A DNA stretch of 9,392 bases from Verrucomicrobia bacterium UBA1263 (GTDB lineage Bacteria; Verrucomicrobiota; Verrucomicrobiia; Limisphaerales; UBA1412), in NCBI GenBank assembly GCA_002308515.1, contig DBVN01000030.1:37787-47178 (forward strand), in the 5' to 3' direction. The position numbers and the translations under genes were made by a program. The notes below the pieces were generated by a model that saw only the letters and a program-made list of their open reading frames with translations, ran no database searches and was not told the origin of the DNA. The stretch's first letter is position 1, and each line of letters starts with the position of its first letter. This document shows positions 5,973 to 9,392 of this stretch, piece after piece.

Positions 5973-7994
5973 TTACTCATTCTCAAGGAGAATATAATCC
6001 AAGCCCAGCATGTGGCTGGGGATAGACTTGGGATTGTTGCCCACTAATTCAAAAGTCAGGTGATGTTTTCCCTTCTTGAGAGACAAGACTGTCAGTTCCA
6101 TGGGGCCGGTAGATGTAACCACTTTATCATAAAGATCTATCGGTTCCCCTGCTTTATGTCCGTCTAAATATACCTGAAAAATACCATAGTCAGGAGCTTT
6201 GGTCATCGCCAGCCTCACAAGATAAATCTGAGTTTTCTCCACGTTAAATTCAACAGTAAGTTTCTGTCCTTCTTTAGCATCTCGCCACCACAAATGTTCA
6301 TCCCGGCTCCATTCGCCTTCTGTGAATCCGGACATATCCTGTACTGTACACTGTCCTCCGGTGCAGGAAACGACCTTCAGCGACTCGCCCTCGACAGCAC
6401 CCTTCACACCATTTGAAACAAGAGGATACCAATATCCCAGTCTTTCCTCTGCGGGAACAGCCTGATAGGGATCTTTTCCTCCCGGAGCCAGATACCAGTA
6501 AACTGTTGCCGCGTAAAGTGTAGGGCGATCATTCGGAAAATACTTTTCAATGTACCCTTCAAATCGGGTTTGGAAAGGGATATTATCCGCTATATGCCAG
6601 CGATTTACGGAAATATGTCCTTTATTCTTGGTGCAAAGCGTCTGATTATGCAGTCCATGCTGGAAAAGTGTTGGATCACACCAGGCATATCCAAAGTAAT
6701 CCTCTGAGCCGGTGCCAAATGTAGATGGAAACGGTTCTCCATCCACAAAGAACTTCTCATCTCCTTCACCCCACCAGCTGCCTTTAGGGTTCCAAACATG
6801 AAGCATCACTCCGCAGAAACGGCCCTGCCCCTCTGTTATCAGCATCGGCCAGTCTATCTTCCGCTCCGGAGATTCCGGCAGAAAAGCGTCCCGATGCCAT
6901 TTGGCATGAAAACGGCCCAGTTTTTCGACAGGCCGGGTCAGAGCGGAATGTTCCACCCGAATGAAAACGACCTGGGAGCGAGTACCTTCATTGATAACTT
7001 CCACCTTGGCGGATTTTTCAAACGGCATATACCAGTAGGAATACCACTCCTGATCTATCAAACCAGATGGGAGTGAACGATATTCATTGGCACCCGGAGC
7101 AGTCCCGAAGAAATCCCCGATGGGCACCCAGACCGCGGGTTCCTTGTCATCATCCCAGGTGATCCTGAGGATGAGTTCACGCAATGTATTGCGCACTATC
7201 TCCTCGTCCGCGTCCAGTTTGATCTTCACGCGCAATGCGGTAATGGCCCGCGGTCCCTTTAATTTCGCGACAGTCAAACAGTCACCCGGAGCCAGATCCG
7301 CGTCCAGAATACCTTCTTTTCTATTCTCCGCGTAAACAGGTTTCACACCGCGGCTTTTGAGCGTTTCATTCGCGTTCATCAGTGCCAGCAGACTGTCCGG
7401 ATCCAGATCTCTGCTGAATGAAGGAACACGTGTCTCCTGATCATAAAGACTGTAGGTGACATGGTAATAACTTCCCCAGCCCGGTTCCGCCACGATCTTG
7501 CACGATTTCTGGAACGGGATCGGCACATAGCAGTTCCACCCTTTGGCCGCGACATGATTCAGCTCAGAGTAATTGAAGGGAATCTGTGTGCAGTTAAAAT
7601 ATTCTGCAAAAGGTAGATCTACTGCTGGAACCGAAAATCCGTCAATGTAGATCTTCACATGTCCCTCACCCGGTGCCGCTGACCAGATCCGCCAGATACA
7701 GCCGGGACCATCCATCTCACCCCAAACCTCTAAATCGCCTTCCTTGCGCAGACAACCGTTATGATCCCCATTCGCGTCCCAGGCCAGATAATGTCCGTCT
7801 TCATACTTGCTGGCACGGTCATAGCTGGACCACTGGAGACATTTTTCCCCCGGTTCCGGCAATACTGCCAGCTGTTCTAAACCGGTAATACGCCTGACCA
7901 GATCAGGATAGGTCAAAACCTGCTCCGCCTGAACACTCAGCCAGCATCCCGCGCAAAACAATAAAACGCTTATACACCATGCCCTCTTGCTCAT
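5973..7994 (-). CDS. secreted DUF2961 / glycoside hydrolase family 172 protein
   Basis: Numbered from an upstream in-frame GTG (8066), the reading frame has 697 codons. The true start is probably ATG at 7994 (673 residues; 8000 is also possible), because the GTG lies in the loop of a terminator hairpin. From 7994 the protein opens with a clean signal peptide (MSKRAW, hydrophobic core, cut after SVQA), and GGTAGG stands 9 bases upstream. The N-terminal SSYDR block (80-84) and the WWGEGDEKFFVDGE...GTGSEDYFGYAW block (431-462) are DUF2961 hallmarks. E434 and E455, 21 residues apart, fit the catalytic glutamate pair of GH172. Characterised members act on alpha-D-fructofuranosides and D-arabinofuranan; the substrate here is unknown. 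Residues about 565-697 look like a separate beta-sandwich, possibly carbohydrate-binding. No lipobox of standard form is seen, so it is likely periplasmic or released. A terminator follows at 5891-5935. Confidence 0.88.
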   Translation of the reverse strand: MSKRAWCISVLLFCAGCWLSVQAEQVLTYPDLVRRITGLEQLAVLPEPGEKCLQWSSYDRASKYEDGHYLAWDANGDHNGCLRKEGDLEVWGEMDGPGCIWRIWSAAPGEGHVKIYIDGFSVPAVDLPFAEYFNCTQIPFNYSELNHVAAKGWNCYVPIPFQKSCKIVAEPGWGSYYHVTYSLYDQETRVPSFSRDLDPDSLLALMNANETLKSRGVKPVYAENRKEGILDADLAPGDCLTVAKLKGPRAITALRVKIKLDADEEIVRNTLRELILRITWDDDKEPAVWVPIGDFFGTAPGANEYRSLPSGLIDQEWYSYWYMPFEKSAKVEVINEGTRSQVVFIRVEHSALTRPVEKLGRFHAKWHRDAFLPESPERKIDWPMLITEGQGRFCGVMLHVWNPKGSWWGEGDEKFFVDGEPFPSTFGTGSEDYFGYAWCDPTLFQHGLHNQTLCTKNKGHISVNRWHIADNIPFQTRFEGYIEKYFPNDRPTLYAATVYWYLAPGGKDPYQAVPAEERLGYWYPLVSNGVKGAVEGESLKVVSCTGGQCTVQDMSGFTEGEWSRDEHLWWRDAKEGQKLTVEFNVEKTQIYLVRLAMTKAPDYGIFQVYLDGHKAGEPIDLYDKVVTSTGPMELTVLSLKKGKHHLTFELVGNNPKSIPSHMLGLDYILLENE

Positions 7995-8045
7995 GCGCAT
8001 GAGCCTACCGCATACAGACAAAAGAATCAATCCTAATCCAGCCGC

Positions 8046-8085
8046 AAAAACAAAAGAGAGGAACACGATATGTATTCCCCTCTTT
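8046..8085 (-). terminator. rho-independent terminator behind mscS
   Basis: On the minus strand AAAGAGGGGAA (8085-8075) pairs over 11 bases, with one G-U, with TTCCTCTCTTT (8063-8053) around an 11-base loop, followed by TGTTTTTG (8052-8045). It begins 19 bases after the mscS stop codon. It separates the mechanosensitive-channel genes from the GH172 gene and contains the GTG codon at 8066 in its loop. Confidence 0.7.
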
Positions 8086-8103
8086 CAATAAACAGAAAAT
8101 CAA

Positions 8104-9261
8104 CTATTTGGATTGATCCACCTGCCAGCTGGAGTCCTGTTTCACATACAAGGTCTGAGTCGGATAAGCAAACTCGATCTGTTCCTCATCGAACCGGTGT
8201 TTCAATTCCAGGTTCATGGATTCAATATTCTTCACATACAGAGCCCAGGCAATCGCCTTATTCCAGTGGACAACTTGGATATTCAGCGCAAAATCGTTGA
8301 ATTTGTTAAAATTCACCACCAGATTCACAGTTTGAGGATTGTTCCTATAGACTTCCGAAACCAAATCAATGGCACGCTTCAGTTTGTCCGCTGATGTACC
8401 GTAAGTGACACCGATATTAATCTCGGTTTTGATCGACGGACGTTTGCTGATGTTCTGGATCAGGGTGTTGCATATCGTTTTGTTCGGGATCGAAACCAGA
8501 TAACCGTCCAGAAAGCTGCGGATGCGGGTGCTGCGCAGACCGATGGATTCCACCACACCGTCTTTGCCTTCCACCACGATACGGTCCCCCAGCTGGAACG
8601 GCTTATCCAGAAAGATCACGATCCCGCTGAACATATTATTCAGCAGATCCTGAAACGCCAGGCTGAACGCCAGACCACCGACAGAACCCACAGCCAGAAC
8701 CGAAGAGATATTGATCCCCAGGTTGGATGTGATCATCAGCAAACTGACAAGAATGATAGCACATTTCACTACCCGGTTCAAAAGCGGTATCACCTGACTT
8801 TTGAACATGGGATCGATCTCTTTCTTCTGTCCCCATATAGCAAAATAGATATCTACCAGCTTGATAATGGTATATGTCACAGAAACCGCGACCGCCACCA
8901 CCAAAACTTTGTTCAGCATCCCCATCATCCAGTCCGGCCAGTGATATACCGAACTGCATAACTCCAGACCGATTTTCAGCAGGATCACAGACAGGATCAT
9001 CTGAACCGGTTTGCACACATGGGCTAGAACGATCTGCGAAAGCTTACTTTCGTCTGTTTGAGGAAAATATTTTCTTAAACGAGAAAAAAGGACAGCGACT
9101 ATTACCTTCGCTACGATAAAAGCCAAAATCAGATAACTGAGGAAGCCCACGTACTGCCACAGAGGAATTCCACGGATTTCGGTGTCAAATCCCGGAATCA
9201 TGTCTATGAAAAGAAGGAACAGCGCAACTGCTGTCCAGAGCACGTACTTGTACTTCTTCAT
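8104..9261 (-). CDS. MscS-family small-conductance mechanosensitive channel
   Basis: This inner-membrane channel opens under membrane tension to release solutes during hypo-osmotic shock. The 385 residues show about five membrane helices (roughly 7-24, 34-60, 80-100, 117-140 and 164-183), then the pore helix with VGSVGGLAFSLAFQDLLNN (191-209). The MscS beta domain follows (PFQLGDRIVVEGKDGVVESIGLRSTRIR, 221-248; YLVSIPN, 254-260), then the alpha/beta cytoplasmic domain ending in EEQIEFAYPTQTLYV (359-373). The Gly- and Ala-rich helix packing of the pore is kept. It is longer than E. coli MscS (286) because of two extra N-terminal helices. The probable mscL stop is 30 bases upstream, suggesting co-transcription; a terminator follows. 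There is no Shine-Dalgarno sequence before the ATG at 9261. It belongs to the MscS superfamily, but no subfamily name is assigned. Confidence 0.92.
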   Translation of the reverse strand: MKKYKYVLWTAVALFLLFIDMIPGFDTEIRGIPLWQYVGFLSYLILAFIVAKVIVAVLFSRLRKYFPQTDESKLSQIVLAHVCKPVQMILSVILLKIGLELCSSVYHWPDWMMGMLNKVLVVAVAVSVTYTIIKLVDIYFAIWGQKKEIDPMFKSQVIPLLNRVVKCAIILVSLLMITSNLGINISSVLAVGSVGGLAFSLAFQDLLNNMFSGIVIFLDKPFQLGDRIVVEGKDGVVESIGLRSTRIRSFLDGYLVSIPNKTICNTLIQNISKRPSIKTEINIGVTYGTSADKLKRAIDLVSEVYRNNPQTVNLVVNFNKFNDFALNIQVVHWNKAIAWALYVKNIESMNLELKHRFDEEQIEFAYPTQTLYVKQDSSWQVDQSK

Positions 9262-9291
9262 TCTGATATTATGCTAAACTGAAAAAATAGC

Positions 9292-9392
9292 TTATTCGTG
9301 GATCGGCTGACCGCAGTGCATGCAGCGCTTGGCAGCGATGGGGATCTCGCCTAAGCATTCGGGGCACTTCTTGGTCGTCGGAGCGGCGGCAG
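9292..9392 (-). CDS. mscL: 3' end of probable mscL, zinc-ribbon tail (partial)
   Basis: The gene runs off the right edge of the window; only the last 32 codons and stop (TAA, 9292-9294) are seen. They read AAAPTTKKCPECLGEIPIAA followed by KRCMHCGQPIHE, a Cys-x2-Cys...Cys-x2-Cys zinc ribbon after an Ala/Pro/Thr linker. This wording (APTTKxCPxCxSEIPIxAxRCxHC) is what I recall from the C-termini of large-conductance mechanosensitive channels of several phyla, and the neighbour, 30 bases downstream, is an MscS channel. No membrane part is in view, so the mscL call is an inference. Another protein with a C-terminal zinc ribbon is possible. Confidence 0.6.
   Translation of the reverse strand, partial: AAAPTTKKCPECLGEIPIAAKRCMHCGQPIHE

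Noticed and set aside
8070..8300. + strand open frame with an AGAGAGGA ribosome-like site before ATG 8070
   Set aside because: The purine block is an arm of the mscS terminator hairpin, and the frame is antisense to the end of mscS with no motif.
9269..9279. TTATGCTAAAC, similar to the XerD arm of a dif site
   Set aside because: Only one half-site is present; the other arm at the proper 6-base spacing does not match, and it is in the AT-rich gap before mscS.

Overview
The window looks like chromosomal DNA of a Gram-negative-type bacterium, most likely from the PVC group (Lentisphaerota, Kiritimatiellota or Verrucomicrobiota). That guess rests on the combination of genes: a secreted BspA-type leucine-rich-repeat protein, a DUF2961/GH172 secreted glycosidase, a long divergent membrane pyrophosphatase, and an MscL-type tail ending in a zinc ribbon. 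No rRNA or tRNA gene is visible, so the placement is an inference. Ribosome-binding sites are weak or oddly placed in front of most genes.

Layout. Bases 1-218 are AT-rich leader DNA with a 17-base A run, a possible promoter and a small inverted repeat. The only + strand gene (219-1409) encodes a secreted protein with nine BspA-type leucine-rich repeats. A strong hairpin terminator at 1438-1467 separates it from genes converging on the minus strand. Reading on the minus strand from right to left in the window: the 3' end of a probable mscL (9292-9392, cut by the window edge), an MscS-family channel (8104-9261), a rho-independent terminator (8046-8085), a secreted GH172 glycosidase (5973 to about 7994), a second terminator (5891-5935), a probable promoter and 5'-leader hairpin, and then a tight three-gene run of hppA (proton pyrophosphatase, 3311-5800), purC (SAICAR synthase, 2409-3293) and a XerC/D-type tyrosine recombinase (1473-2393), with gaps of 17 and 15 bases.

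How the genes fit together. The mscL-mscS pair is a plausible hypo-osmotic safety-valve unit. hppA-purC-xer looks like one transcript of housekeeping genes: pyrophosphate-driven proton pumping, purine synthesis, and probable chromosome dimer resolution or another site-specific recombination. The GH172 enzyme and the LRR protein are both exported and fit a host- or polysaccharide-associated lifestyle.

I see no CRISPR array, transposon, prophage or defence island, and no clear new multi-gene system. The points most worth following up are the divergent K+-independent pyrophosphatase, the terminator that overlaps the longest reading of the GH172 gene and so fixes its start, the competing hairpins where the LRR and xer genes converge, and the 5'-leader inverted repeats.
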